Assembly: GCA_964036045.1 (NCBI GenBank)
Contig: OZ038382.1
Coordinates: 86,661,795 to 86,725,794, forward strand
Direction: 5' to 3'
DNA: 64,000 bases
Source: Eutreptiella sp. 'Long Island Sound 2002'
Lineage: Eukaryota; Euglenozoa; Euglenophyceae; Eutreptiales; Eutreptiaceae
This document shows positions 20,123-30,268 of the stretch, in pieces. Each line of letters begins with the position of its first letter. Positions within the stretch are counted from its first letter, which is position 1. A model generated the notes under the pieces. The model made no database searches and was not told where the DNA came from. It was given only the letters and a program-made list of their open reading frames with translations. The position numbers and the translations under genes were made by a program.

Positions 20123-21289
20123 ATGATTCCATCGTGAATGTCAAATTTGACTTTGTTGCTAACGCCCTAGAGCCCCCTCCGCTCGCTGTTTTCGACAAAA
20201 CGCCGTCGTGGACATACTCACCTTTGACTTCGTTTGCTTAGTGCAGGCAACAAATCAGAGGGGCGTCACACCAGCGCACACAACACAGCACACGGCAGAC
20301 AGCCAACCCGTTGATACACACACACACACACACACATACGCACACCCTGCACTGCCATCACACACGTTACACTATACTATACAATGACACGCACCACCAT
20401 CACTCATGCGATCTCTGGATTGAGTTCTCTACATTTTCTCTATAGCTTGCAACAACCGTTTGCACGCCGGGGCGGCGGTTTCTTCCGCTCTGCCTTTGTT
20501 GTACCTCAGGTATTTCACAAGTCCTTTCCTTTGGCCAGCTCCATTTTTGGTTTACATACGCCTCATGTTTACTTCTGTGTTTCATGTTACACAAACAGTT
20601 GACATCTTTCTGCACAGACACAGCCCCTACTTCACTGTTTACAGTACATTACTTCGTCTGAGAACCTTGTCTGAGAACTGCTCTTCCAGCAATTGCTATT
20701 CCCTTCATGGCTTTTGTGCATACACACACGCACATCCACATTTGCACACACCTTCTCTCACTTTTTTCTTGCTATCACCACCTGTCAGCAAGATTCAGGC
20801 ATATAAACCATGGACACTCGAACCAGATGACTTTCTTCTTCGCCAACACTAACAATCAACCATAGCTTTTTAGTCTGTAGTTTTCACGCAGCAGTGCAGA
20901 GCAAGGCTGGCGCAGGATTGTGTGTTTCACAAGAAACTGTGAAAGGTCTTCACACTCTACCCAGCAGCTCTGAGGCAAAACAGCCCAGAGGAGAGTGACA
21001 GAAGATTTTCTGTACATGCTTCGGGTCCCAGCTCACTGCAATGTAGTTAAGGTGCATAGTGAGAGTGCTGGGTGACAGGTAGCCACAAGTGTGCGGGCTG
21101 AAACCACAGTGAGCCACAAAAAGCCACAGTAGTCCACAGCCGGGCTGCAGTAGCCGCAGTGCGCCACACGGAGCCACCAAAAGCCACAAGTGGGTATATA
21201 TGAGCCCCTCTCATGTAAATATGCAGCAACGATGAACCGCAGGGAACTCTGAAGGTGTTGACATGGTTAAAAAAAAAAGCCAAATGTCT
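20123..21289. other. Non-coding stretch with a CA microsatellite and AGCCACA repeats
   Basis: Contains (CA)n at about 20314-20336. At 21079-21192 there is a degenerate series of AGCCACA/AGTCCACA words. No gene seen. Confidence 0.5.
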
Positions 21290-21535
21290 ACAGACGCGGT
21301 CTATAGATCCGTAGACCTACCGTATACAGCTAGTATAGAGCGGTATACAGGTCTACTGGTCTACAGGTCTACAGGTATACAATCTCCGTATACCACAAGT
21401 ATACAGTCAGAAGGCCGTATGCAGTATACAGTCTATAGGGTATACAGAGTCTACCAGTGGTATACAGTTACTTTCATGGTACCAGGTATACAGTGGTATA
21501 CACGTCTACAGCCATCCCTCTGCTTCATGACAGTC
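21290..21535. repeat. GTATACAG/GTCTACAG palindrome-rich patch
   Basis: About a dozen copies of GTATACA or GTCTACA in 245 bp. GTATAC is a perfect palindrome, so the patch is rich in short inverted repeats. It abuts the broken end of element B at 21538. The triplet GGTCTACA at 18686-18709 is the only other cluster in the neighbourhood. Confidence 0.6.
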
Positions 21536-21537
21536 GG

Positions 21538-21753
21538 TTACTCCTCCTGATAGTCCTTGCGACGTATTGAGTCCAACAAAGCCACCTTAGAAATTCTCAA
21601 GTCCGGGTCTACGTCCATTTTGGCAAACGCTTCTGGGGATAATTGCTCAGAACGTGCCGAAGTCTTGTCATCAAAACTCCTCCTTGAAAGCCAGTCGCAG
21701 AGCTCCATCTTAAGCCCAGGGACTCTGTAATTGATCAGGCTCAACTGTGCCAA
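21538..21753 (-). pseudogene. Element B: post-RNase H tether
   Basis: Encodes NYRVPGLKMELCDWLSR and the acidic continuation, matching the segment in element A at 29965-30150 (IYRVPGLKNEPCDWLSR). Homology stops near 21538; integrase is absent. Confidence 0.7.
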
Positions 21754-21809
21754 GTAGGTCCACCAACGCCTCGACTTCCCGTTCTCAGGCGGGTCCCGTT
21801 TCGGGAATA

Positions 21810-23093
21810 TTAGGTAGACTCCTGATCACAAAACCAGACCAGCGCATTGGTTCCAAGCAGGCGCCCTTGCCCTGACAATAGGAAAATGCCCAAGAGCACC
21901 TCTCTCTCGTACGTACTGTAATTAGCACGCGTTGAGTTCCGCTTCCAGTTCCAGTGTCCAATAGGGATCAGGTGACAGCAACTTGGGTCATGGTTGTGCT
22001 TGGGCGTGCCGTCACGGTTAGTTCCGAGCGTCTTCTGCAGTTCTTCAGCAGCTGTACAGGCCACAAACTCAGGGGGTTTCTGCCATTGAAAAAGAGTACC
22101 ACCACGATCAACCAGTGAAGCATCGGTGATAACCACGAACTCTCCTTCGGAACTAGGGGTCTCAAGCATGGCAATATTTCCCACCTTCTCCTTCAACTCC
22201 TGGAACTGCTTCGCCTCCTCTTCCCCCCAGTACCACTTGTTGTCCTTTTTCTTCAGGTCCGTGAGCAAGTGGCTGGAGTATGTAAAACTTGGTACGTGCC
22301 TCCTGTAAAAGTTGCACGCACCAAGGAAAGAGCGGACATCTTTGACTCCTCGTGTCTTGTCGTCCCGGATTGTGGCTTGTAGTATCGGTGTAACCCTGCC
22401 CTTCACAGGCCCCCACCATCGCCAACCGACTTCAAAGCCCCAATACTCCAGGGACTCCTTCATGAACTCGCACCTGTTGAGTTTGACCTTCGTATGACAC
22501 TGATTGCAGGCGCGCAGGAATTCCCGCACGAGCTTCAAGTGATCCTCAACCCTGTCTGCACGAAGAAGAACATCGGCGATGTAAACCTCAATGACGGCTC
22601 CATGTTTCAGCAGGTGTTGCATGGTTGCCTTTCTCTTCATGCGTTGCAGAACCTTGTTCATGAGCTCCTGGGCCCTCTTCGTCAGCTTCACTTGCCAGAA
22701 CCTGCTTCGTTTATCCAGATTGCTCTTGTACCGACACACTGAAGCCCTTTCGAGGCTGGGAAGGGTTCCTGAATGCCTCTTGGTCAGCTTGTTAAGCTTA
22801 CCATAATGAACCACCAACCGGTTCGCAGAACTTCCGGGTTTATCGACGAGGAAACATGGTGAGCAGTGGTCCAAATAGTCTGTCTTGGTATACTCCTCTG
22901 CCAGGTGTGATGCAACGCACTCATTAATCTGCCTCATTATCTTCTTCGTATCTTCTGCATTTCCAGGAGATGGTCGTGATCTCAGGGAGGCGTTCCGGTG
23001 GGCATCGAGAAGCTCCAGGTCGATAGACACCAACTTCTCCACAGTTGCGGTCGGGAGCAACGTTCCAAGGACATCCTTCCAACGTCTCAGCAC
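21810..23093 (-). pseudogene. Element B: reverse transcriptase-RNase H
   Basis: About 427 codons. Residues ~76-108 hold the RT fingers pattern (SPCFLVDKPGSSANRLVVHYGKLNKL). The palm segment around VMPFGLTNAPATLQ is deleted: LDKRSRFWQVKLTKRA jumps straight to ELMNKVLQRM. The catalytic box reads YIAD (171-174) in place of YIDD. The connection DDKTRGVKDVRSFLGACNFY is intact. RNase H shows VITDAS (321-326) and YEREVL (near 395-400). Not a functional enzyme: the palm deletion and the box change would each disable it. Confidence 0.85.
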
Positions 23094-23339
23094 TTCTCTG
23101 ACCCTCTCGTGGTGCAGTTCCAGTGACTTTTCAAAATCCTTTCCAGTCGCAAGGTTTGACTACCCGTACTCGTCTCTCTGTGCAGATTTACAGGAAGAGG
23201 TAAGAGCGGCGATATGCAAGTAGACCTCTTCACCGTCCGTGAAATAACCCTCGTGGTCCAACAGCTCTACCACTGGGTAGTCCACAGCGTTGTTGCATGC
23301 CAGAGTTTCCTGAGAAGGGCTGTGATTGAAGTGGTTTCT

Positions 23340-23933
23340 TCAACAACTCTTTGCAACCTTGCTTCTCTCTTGCTCAGTGATGTCCTGTATATGTTTGTGC
23401 AACAAAGCTCGTACTTCGTCAAGTGCTGATGTGGAGCATGGCCACCCGCAAGGAGTTGTTTTTCTCTTCGCTTCTGTGTCCGTAGGGAGGTGCAATTGGT
23501 ATTTTGCAATTGCCTCGAACGCAGAGCACACCGCACTTGGTGGTGCTGCTTCAAAAATACAACTCCGGACGTCGTGCAAGCGGTCATTCAATACCTCCAT
23601 TTCCAACGCTTGGTCATATGTCAGACAGGGTTGTGGTTCGAGGAAAGATTGATGTACCTCAACTTCATGGCGGTTGATGTCTGCTTCGTATCCCGCTTCG
23701 AGGTCTGGTGCCCTTCCAGAAGCTTGAGCTTCCATAGCCACTTCAGCGTCTCGTTCACCGCCATCTACTTGCCTTCCATTGTCCCAGGCGGCTGGACCTT
23801 CCACTTCACAGGTTTCCAGTTTGCCTTCTTGTTCATCTCGTTCTGAAGCTTGTGGAACTTCCTCCAGCGTTAAGCGTTTGTCTTCGTGATTATCTGCGGG
23901 ATTCGGTGAAACGGACATATGAGGTGCATCCAC
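23340..23933 (-). pseudogene. Element B: acidic linker between methyltransferase-like domain and RT
   Basis: About 197 codons, very acidic in the first half (EEVPQASERDEQEGKLETCE), then a region with YDQALEMEVLNDRLHDVRS. It corresponds in position to 28010-28822 of element A. No known domain. Its beginning is cut by the nested insertion. Confidence 0.55.
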
Positions 23934-23935
23934 TC
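23931..23935 (+). repeat. Target-site duplication of element A, left copy (CACTC)
   Basis: CACTC immediately before the TGTTAAAAG start of the 5' LTR; the identical pentamer follows the 3' LTR at 51648-51652. Confidence 0.92.
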
Positions 23936-24959
23936 TGTTAAAAGTCCATGAATGAGCAACAATGTCTCAAAAAATTGGTTTCATATGGAGCATTGGTATT
24001 AATTTTTATTGGAGTTTGGTTGGGACATTGGGGGAAATGTTATCCATGGAGCTTGATCACTTCCAATATGAACGAAAGACGCTTAATGGCTTAACTTTAA
24101 TTCAAAAGAGGGTTTATCTATTGTATTATATGCCATGAGCTATTGTTTGTTTTTCCATTGTTTTTTGCTTGAAGACTTTTTGTAATATAGCACAACATGG
24201 TTGTTGGCCTTTGCTTTATCTATTTTTTTGGCTAGTCTCATTGAGATTGAGCTGTACCGTAATCTGCATTTTCCTTCAACACATGGTCTTCTCACGGAAA
24301 AAGAATATGATCTTTAGACTCAGCATAAAAATCCGCATCTATATAGTGGTGATAAGACTATTTCATTTTTTTGACCATTTTTGCCCCGTCAGCGCGCCGC
24401 TTCCACTATGGGCGATTCGTACTGAGTTCTGAGGTCATCAGCGAAGTTCCTGTTGATTTCTGCAGACATGAATTTATTATTTCCTGAGCTACAGAAAGTT
24501 CCTGGAAGACATTTAAAGTTATTTTCTATCCTCTTTTATCATGGAGAATCCATTTTTCCTTCGTCTGTTTGACTATCTTTGCAGGAGGCGTGATTTCTGA
24601 GATATATACCATTTTTGCCCTGATCTGAAGTTACTATTCACTGTTGTTGCCTATTCCAGAGTGCAGACTGAAGACTCCTTAAACTCCTAAGTGGTTCTGA
24701 AGCATACATGCATGCATACAAGCAAGCACAGGGTGCAACATCACTCATTGTTTGTCTGTTCATTGTGCAGCCCCATCAAGCTCTTTATTGGTTTTATTGA
24801 TCCCATTTCTGCTCGTCTTGGAGTCTTGGTCTGGTTTTGTTTTTCATTGAAATCTTTGATTACCTGAAATGGAGCAGGAACAAACACCAAAGCAAGTGCA
24901 ACCAGAGGATACTGAGACTTTTCGAATAGAAGAACAAGATGCAAAGCGGAAATTTAACA
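23936..24959 (+). repeat. 5' LTR of element A (1,024 bp)
   Basis: Begins TGTTAAAAGTCCATGAATGA and ends ATTTAACA, giving TGTT...AACA termini. It aligns along its full length with 50625-51647. It is A/T-rich and contains CATACATGCATGCATACA. I could not place the TATA box or poly(A) signal with confidence. Confidence 0.92.
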
Positions 24960-24960
24960 G

Positions 24961-24972
24961 TGGTAGCAGAGG
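24961..24972 (+). promoter_or_regulatory. Primer-binding site for initiator tRNA-Met
   Basis: TGGTAGCAGAGG lies one base after the LTR end and is complementary to the 3' terminal 12 nt (CCUCUGCUACCA) of the animal-type initiator tRNA-Met. This fixes the LTR boundary and the element's orientation. Confidence 0.88.
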
Positions 24973-24973
24973 T

Positions 24974-25762
24974 ATGGATGCTACTGTGCACGATATGGAT
25001 TCCACACGTCGAAGCGTCGATCTTGCGAGTTCTAGCAACGTCGAAGATCAACAAGCGTCACTTGGGTCTTTCGTTCACGGGGCACAAGAAAAGGATGGGC
25101 CGAATCAAGACATGCAACCTTTATCTCAATCATTTGAAAGGTATCAACCCATGAGAAAAGAAGAATTGGATTCTATTGGCCATCCTTATATTTTATTACT
25201 GGCTGGCGTGGAAGAACGCGAGCTTGCTTTACGCATCGAAGAAGAGAACATGCATAATTTCTTTCATCTACAAGAAACGCTTGTTTTCAACAAGACCGCA
25301 GCTTCAATTCAAGAGCGGGACGCGTGCAGACGCTTGATGAGTTCATTACCAGGTATACGTTCACCGTGTTTCCCGTCAGGATCTACTACGACACCTGTCC
25401 CCTTCAGTCCGCCGACCATTATTCTGGAACCTACGTCGTCACCAAAGGATCACTGTTCAGGAGACGATCACAGAGTACCTCTTTGGACGTGGAGTTCCGA
25501 AGTTGGTCATGATTTCTCCGAAGGTTCTTATGAATTACCTGAGACAAAATTTGCAAAGGAGCTAAAAGATGAAATTGGCGAGCTGACAGAAGAAGGGCAC
25601 GAAGAAATGAGCGGCTGGCTGGAAGACTATTTACTGACGGATCTCGAAGGGAAAATGAAGCACAAAGCTACCGAAGTACGGGAGAAGCGTACGCGTAAGA
25701 AACTTAAGGGAAAATCTAAGGTTGAGTTCAACAAGACTCTCTTTGACGATTCTGGGCATTAA
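24974..25762 (+). pseudogene. Element A gag, N-terminal part
   Basis: Codons from ATG 24974, just after the primer-binding site, to TAA at 25760. The frame is also open upstream through the end of the LTR from ATG 24869. Mostly polar; the C-terminal 90 residues (ELPETKFAKELKDEIGELTE and a Lys/Arg-rich KRTRKKLKGKSK) match the beginning of gag in element B (52841-54325), where the reading frame continues. The stop here is therefore a disabling mutation. Structural protein of the virus-like particle. Confidence 0.7.
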
Positions 25763-26560
25763 ATCTTGGAGACGGATGACCCACTTCTTTCGAAGGTGCT
25801 CCAGCGCGCTGATCGGATGAACGAGAAGATCTCTAAGACGTCCGAAGACATTCGGCGTATGCCAACCTCCAGTCGTTCTCCATCTACTAAGAAACGTCCC
25901 TTTGTTACGCGAGAATAATCAGCTTTTGCCACGCTCACAGAAGTGTGTGGGTGAACAAATATGAGAGGTCGGATGACAGTGAAGAGGATAAGAGTAACGC
26001 TCTGAAAATGGAAATTCCACCGTTCGACGGGCGCAACGATCAGAAGTATGCAGAACAATTTGGAACATACCTAGTGCTCACTGGCAACGCCAAAGCCAAA
26101 GATCGGATGAAGGCTAACCTCATCAATCAGGGCATCAAGGCTCCTGAACTTCAAGAAGGAGTCTCCAAATTGCTGAAAAACGGCCACAAGCTGTGAGGAG
26201 TTTCTGAAGAAACTCCAAGACCTCCATCCTACGCTTGAGACGGTCCTCGCAATTCTGGGTGAGAGTTTGAAGGTGTCCCATTTACCTTATGACCCGAAAC
26301 CGGAGCAAGTGGTCAAATTATTGGAAACACTGGAAAGGCTGCACTCTTTTGGTTCATTGAAGGATCTCATGAAGGAGCGCGCACAGCTTTCTGTCGGTTT
26401 CAAACATCTTGCCGCTTCTCGTGGTTCTGCATTCGGGCGCACTGCTTTGAGTCGATACCAAGGAAAGCAGAGAGATAAGGAGAAGGACACCTCCTTCTCT
26501 GGAGGACCATCGTCTGGAAGTTCAGCTCCCAAGTCGGACATCACTGAACGCCTCTGCTAA
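25763..26560 (+). pseudogene. Element A gag, central capsid region, broken frame
   Basis: Two open pieces, 25945-26196 and 26267-26560, lie in different phases. They match the capsid part of element B: YLVLTGNAKAKDRMKANLIN (B: YLVLTGRTKAKSRVKANLIV) and HLPYDPKPEQVVKLLETLER (B: HLPYDPKPEAVAKLLHDLDR). At least two frameshifts and a TGA (26194) separate them. Confidence 0.7.
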
Positions 26561-26569
26561 TGCCACCCG

Positions 26570-27010
26570 ATGATTGCAGAGCTAAGAGTCTCTGCGAAAG
26601 AAGGCAAGGGCGACAAAGGAGGAAAAGCCTCTGGCAAAGGAAAAGGTCGAGGAAGAGGAAAAGGCCAAGGAGGCAGAGGAGGCAAAGCACAGTTGGACCC
26701 CAACGCGTTGATCGCCGAATTTAAGGCACCAACTCAGTGTAAACATTGTGGTAAAACGAACCACTACAGCGATCATTGCTTTGAGACCCAAAGAAAACAA
26801 AAAGAGGAGCGACTGAAGAGCTTCCTTATCCAATCTGGTCTTCGTGAGGAGGCAGCCCAAAAGGCGGTGGAAGACGCGAAGAAGAAATGGAAGGACCAGA
26901 AGCAAAAGGGACCAAAAGCTGGCCCAAGAAAGAGAGATGCATCTGGCCCCTCCGCAGTAAGTGCTGGTGCTGGCGCCTCCGCAGCAGAGACCGATGCAGG
27001 AGGACACTGA
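26570..27010 (+). pseudogene. Element A gag, nucleocapsid with zinc knuckle
   Basis: Gly/Lys-rich basic stretch (GKASGKGKGRGRGKGQGGRG) followed by a CCHC-type knuckle CKHCGKTNHYSDHC at residues 57-70, then a charged helical tail (EEAAQKAVEDAKKKWKDQK). The knuckle binds RNA in packaging. A TGA ends the frame at 27008-27010; in element B the equivalent sequence flows toward protease with similar short interruptions, so the stop could mark a gag/pol boundary or simply decay. Confidence 0.75.
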
Positions 27011-27116
27011 GAGTCAAGCCAAGAAGAGGAAGAGAGATCTGGCATTTTCATAGGTTGAGAAAATCGTGGATCTGCTTCGAGCCGCTGTCAAGGAAGGTCT
27101 CACGTTGTGACTACTC

Positions 27117-27262
27117 GTGGTTTCGGAGGAGGAGATGTGTGAAGCTGTTTTGGATACTGGTGCAACCGGTTTTATTGTGGCTTCATCATTGGTGTCAGAT
27201 CCGAATCGCAGGGGTTACTGTGCAGTCAAGGGGGGAGATGGCACTCCACGTACAGTGAAGGA
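27117..27262 (+). pseudogene. Element A aspartic protease
   Basis: VLDTGATGFIVASSLVS contains the DTGA active-site motif (27153-27164) of retropepsins, which cleave the Gag-Pol polyprotein. It lies in a different phase from gag and from the downstream methyltransferase-like frame, so a frameshift occurs near 27250. Element B has VVDTGATDFIAASRIVSD at the same position. Confidence 0.75.
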
Positions 27263-27271
27263 GAAAAATCC

Positions 27272-28009
27272 GTGGATGTGTGCATGGGCAATTTCAATCT
27301 TCCGCATGTTTGTATCGTTATGGAGACTTCAGCCTTTCAGGTGTGCCTGGGCATGAATTTCATCCATCAAAACGCCAAGACGATTCTACGTTTGATTTTT
27401 ACTCCATCGAGAATCATTGTCAAAAGTCCAGAGACTGGTGAATTATCCTGGGTATCGTTATCTGAGAAGTCCTGTCCGAAGGTAGGCGGAAACATATTGC
27501 CACCTGCTCAATCATCTTTGAAAATTTCCCGGAGAGAAGCGTACAGTTTGTTACCTTCACTGAGGGAGCCGGTCCTTATCGACCTTGGTGATTTGAGACC
27601 CACCGTGGACTTGTACGCCCAACCCAAAGATCATACCGAGCCGTCGTATTGCACCCCCCTCAATTCACGTTATGCCTACAACTGGCACAACTTTCAGTTA
27701 TGCAGGGCCAACCCCCCGTGGTCACACCTCGAGAAGATGATCACCAAGGCCGTGCTCGACAGAGCGCAAGTCGTGCTTACTTGTCCTGATTGGGGCAGAA
27801 CCGGGGAAGCTGCTGCATGGCGACCATTTTTGGACCGCATGATGAAGCTTCGTGTACCTATCCCAGATTTACCCCTCTATCTCCCAGATGGGGCGACCAG
27901 CCCATTACCACCCCCATGCTGGGGAAGCATTGCATCTCTCATCGATGGCAATGATTGTGATATTTCGTTGGATGAACTAAATTTGCAAGTGGTCAAGTTT
28001 ATCCAATGA
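27272..28009 (+). CDS. Element A: protease C-terminus plus Dam-like N6-adenine methyltransferase domain
   Basis: About 245 codons in phase with most of pol. Residues 1-60 complete the protease fold region. Residues ~100-235 resemble the phage Dam / DIRS-retroelement methyltransferase domain: TVDLYAQPKDH (111-121), CTPLNSRYAYNW (127-138), ANPPW (146-150, the motif IV position where N6-adenine methyltransferases carry NPPY/DPPY), then VVLTCPDWG (167-175) and AAWRPFLDRM. If active it would methylate adenine in DNA; activity is not shown. The frame ends in TGA at 28007, where element B reads on (KWLHRVTRGQ), so this stop is probably a mutation. Not a standard Ty3 domain. Confidence 0.7.
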   Translation: MDVCMGNFNLPHVCIVMETSAFQVCLGMNFIHQNAKTILRLIFTPSRIIVKSPETGELSWVSLSEKSCPKVGGNILPPAQSSLKISRREAYSLLPSLREPVLIDLGDLRPTVDLYAQPKDHTEPSYCTPLNSRYAYNWHNFQLCRANPPWSHLEKMITKAVLDRAQVVLTCPDWGRTGEAAAWRPFLDRMMKLRVPIPDLPLYLPDGATSPLPPPCWGSIASLIDGNDCDISLDELNLQVVKFIQ

Positions 28010-28822
28010 GTGGGCCGTGGCTTAACCCGGTCTGATCTAGTGAAGCAATACGGGCACGATACACTTGCAACAACACCGATGGACGAGTCTGAAGTCCAAG
28101 AAATTCACCCTCCAACGGAGTCAGATGGAGAACAGGCTGCTGGCGTTCGAGATGCGGAAGTTGACAAGGTCGACATTCAGTGGGAGGAGGTCCGTGAGGA
28201 ACCTGCAGAAGTGCAATGGGATGAGGTCAGTGAAGACGGCTATCTGGCGGATCTCAATATCACTCAGCCCCTGAGGTACGACCCATTCCGGAGCTATTCG
28301 GACAGAATCGAAGATTTACTGAGCGAAGTAGATCTCGAAGATTCAGTTATGGGAGGTGTACATAATTTCACCACGTCGTGTCTGGCCCTACATGCTATGC
28401 AAGAGTATGGCGTGACCATGCAAATCAAGGAGGACAAGGCAAGAATTGCGAACCCACGTGGATGGCCAGTCTCGAAGGACGACTTACGCTCTTTGAAGAA
28501 GGACATTGAACTCCGAATCTTCGGGATATCTGAGGAACAACAAAGGCTAGAGCGCAAGGACAGATGGAAGAGCCATTACAACGAGTTCACGTGCAGGACC
28601 GTTGACGGAGATGAAACAGATTTGCTCTATCAATATCTGGATGACTACCGCTTTATCGTGGATGGCTATGTCGTTTATCTGGACATCTCGGCCCTACTCA
28701 GTGAGTGTTACTCTGTATCTAGGGATGAGTATTGGAAATCAAATTTGGCAGCTGCAGATGATTTCGTTGAGAGAAAATTCAAGAAGTCCTACCTCAAAGG
28801 AAGATTGCTTTTGGACCATTGA
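28010..28822 (+). pseudogene. Element A: linker region between methyltransferase-like domain and RT
   Basis: About 270 codons. The first third is acidic (QWEEVREEPAEVQWDEVSED). The middle (VHNFTTSCLALHAMQEYGVT, KKDIELRIFGISEEQQRLER) aligns by position with the linker in element B. RT fingers that follow the linker in B are missing here: RT homology only resumes at 28900, so about 130 codons are deleted around 28823-28900. Confidence 0.55.
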
Positions 28823-28907
28823 TGGCACATGGATCATTTGAGAAGATGGTTACCATGGACTTTAAATTGAGCTGGAAGGAGCTGCTCATGGCCGTTTCAA
28901 ATCCAAA

Positions 28908-29462
28908 TTGGATAAGCGCAGTGCTTTATGGCAAGTGGAGTTAAGAAAACGAGCGCAGGATCTATCAGCATTTCATGCTTCTATTCGTCAAGTGTTAAAA
29001 TGGAAAGTTATGCCGTTCGGGTTGACAAATGCTCCGGCAACTTTGCAGGAGCTCATGAACCAGGTCGTGGCCCGTATGAAGCTGAAACCTACGGTGCAGG
29101 CACTGCTGAAAAAGGGAACAGTCATTGAGGTCTATATAGAGAATGTCCTATTGGGGACCAATGACGCTGATGATCATTTACGTTTGGTGAAAGAGTTTTT
29201 ACGCACTTGTCAGGAATGCAATACCCGCGTGAAGTTGGAAAAATGTGAATTCATGCAGGAGGAAATTGAATATTTGGGTTTCCGAGTCGGATGGAGATGG
29301 TGGAGACCTGTGAAGGGAAAACGTGCCACAATTTTGAAGGCTCCCATCCGTGATGACAAGACCCGTGGTGTCAAGGACATCAGAGCTTTCCTGGGATCCT
29401 GTAGTCTTACAGGAGACACATCCCCACTTTCACGTGCAGTAGCCACCTCCTCACGGACTTGA
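28908..29462 (+). pseudogene. Element A reverse transcriptase (palm and connection)
   Basis: Residues 2-11 DKRSALWQVE, then VMPFGLTNAPATLQELMNQV (34-53), the hallmark Ty3 palm segment. The catalytic box is YIEN (76-79) where YIDD is expected, so both catalytic aspartates are lost. CEFMQEEIEYLGF and DDKTRGVKDIRAFLGSC follow, as usual for the region after the active site. The N-terminal fingers are missing. A frameshift near 29400 separates it from RNase H. Confidence 0.8.
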
Positions 29463-29794
29463 CCAAGAAGACTGTACCTTGGAAGTGGACACCAAAGCAT
29501 GAAGCTCAGTTTCAGGCGATAAAGGAAAACCTGAGTTCTTTCAGGTTGTTGGGCACACCTGCACCTGACAGTGCGTTCGTGGTCATCACTGATGCGTCTC
29601 CTGTGGGAGGCGGAGGTACACTTCTGCAGTGGCAACCAATTCCAGGAGCAGCTGCAAGGAGAATAGCCGATGAATTGCGGACAGTCGGAGTCAATCGTGA
29701 CGGGTCACTCAAGCACAGCTACGATTCGCAGGAATTCCATCTCGTACCCATTGGCCACTGGAATTGGAAATGGTGCTCAACCAGAGCAAACTAA
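29459..29794 (+). pseudogene. Element A RNase H
   Basis: FVVITDASPVGGGGTLLQWQ carries the first catalytic Asp (DAS) of the Ty3 RNase H. Homology to element B runs through HLVPIGHWNWKWCSTRAN, then a stop (TAA 29792). The continuation with the next catalytic Glu (YEREL-like) lies in other phases at 29795-29870. This enzyme removes the RNA strand during reverse transcription; this copy cannot be functional. Confidence 0.75.
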
Positions 29795-29869
29795 AGCACG
29801 TATGAACGTGAATTACTCTCATGAATTCTGCTTATCTCTAGACAAAGCCGACTGTTTCGCAGCAATTCC

Positions 29870-30247
29870 GTGGTGTGGTTATGTGATCAGGAGTCCACGG
29901 AGACTTTTGTCAAAGGGGCCCCTTCTGAAAACCGAAAGCTCAGACGTTGGTGGACGTTTCTGATCCAGCTGAAGCTGGACATCTACAGGGTACCGGGTCT
30001 GAAAAATGAGCCATGTGATTGGCTATCACGTGAAAATTTTGAAGAGAAAATTTCTGCAAGCTCTGAGGCCCTCTCTCGAGAAGCTTTTCACAAAATGGAT
30101 GTCCCTTTGGATCTTACTATGAGCAACGCGGAACTACTCAGTTCTCTACGGAAGTCTGACGATGTGGAGGAGTATGGAGATGTTTTGAAATCCCCTGGTG
30201 ATGGATCCTATGCACTGGTTGACAAGGAACTATGGTCCTGTTCCTAA
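29870..30247 (+). pseudogene. Element A tether between RNase H and integrase
   Basis: WLCDQESTETFVKGAPSENR, then IYRVPGLKNEPCDWLSR, typical of the Ty3 stretch after RNase H in which the DWLSR motif is common. Ends in TAA at 30245. Confidence 0.65.
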
Positions 30248-30268
30248 AGTGGTATTTTACGGAAGGAA

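Larger units (their letters stand above)
21538..23935 (-). mobile_element. Element B (Ty3-type), 3' portion, left of the nested insertion
   Basis: Minus-strand pol remnant: linker, reverse transcriptase, RNase H and the start of the tether before integrase. It ends at 21538 without integrase, chromodomain or 3' LTR. Its right edge is 23935, the exact start of element A's 5' LTR. The flank CACTC (23931-23935) is repeated at 51648-51652, where element B resumes with its methyltransferase-like region, so both parts were once continuous. Confidence 0.88.

Noticed and set aside
20314-20336. Telomeric or subtelomeric repeat
   Set aside because: It is a plain (CA)n microsatellite; no telomere-type array was seen anywhere in the window.
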